Below, piece after piece: positions 6,489 to 6,490 of a stretch of 6,490 nucleotides of DNA. The notes under the pieces were generated by a model, which worked only from the letters and a program-made list of their open reading frames with translations, had not been told where the DNA came from and did not search any database. The number at the start of each line of letters is the position of its first letter. Position 1 is the first letter of the stretch. The position numbers and the translations under genes were made by a program. The DNA is from an uncultured Collinsella sp. (GTDB taxonomy: Bacteria > Actinomycetota > Coriobacteriia > Coriobacteriales > Coriobacteriaceae): NCBI GenBank assembly GCA_905208975.1, contig CAJLRE010000083.1:1-6490 (forward strand), read 5' to 3'.

Positions 6489-6490
6489 TA

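Overview
The window is GC-rich and densely coded on both strands. Gene content and style (a RecJ fused to a helicase, a BASS-type transporter, and a CutC with a GalT-like neighbour) suggest a gut actinobacterium of the Coriobacteriia, most like Collinsella. That assignment is an inference from recognition, not from a search.

Layout. Positions 1-3274 (minus strand) are one uninterrupted reading frame that runs off the left edge. Its first ~580 residues are the single-strand-specific exonuclease RecJ, and the rest is a complete RecQ-like SF2 helicase core with a C-terminal tail. A 276-base divergent spacer holds a clear -10 box for recJ. On the plus strand, 3551-4549 encodes a ten-helix membrane protein of the bile acid:sodium symporter (BASS) superfamily. 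It converges, with only 30 bases between stop codons, on a two-gene minus-strand operon: cutC (5381-6058) first, then a small GalT-like HIT-superfamily protein (4580-5377). The second gene starts 3 bases after the cutC stop, and its ribosome binding site lies inside the last cutC codons.

The right end (6059-6490) is non-coding and rich in structure. It holds a 23-base-arm imperfect palindrome, an abutting perfect 15-bp terminator hairpin, a perfect 20-bp inverted repeat resembling REP-like palindromes, a ~160-base stretch with nothing recognisable, and a near-consensus rightward promoter overlapped by a 14-bp tandem repeat. That promoter must serve a gene outside the window.

Functionally, recJ belongs to DNA repair and recombination, the BASS protein to small organic anion transport, and the cutC/GalT-like pair probably to a shared but undefined phosphate-ester or carbohydrate step. 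No complete novel defence or mobile system is visible. The most unusual items are the RecJ-helicase fusion, the replaced sodium-site residues in the transporter, the coupled cutC/GalT-like pair, and the stacked palindromes with the operator-like promoter at the right end.
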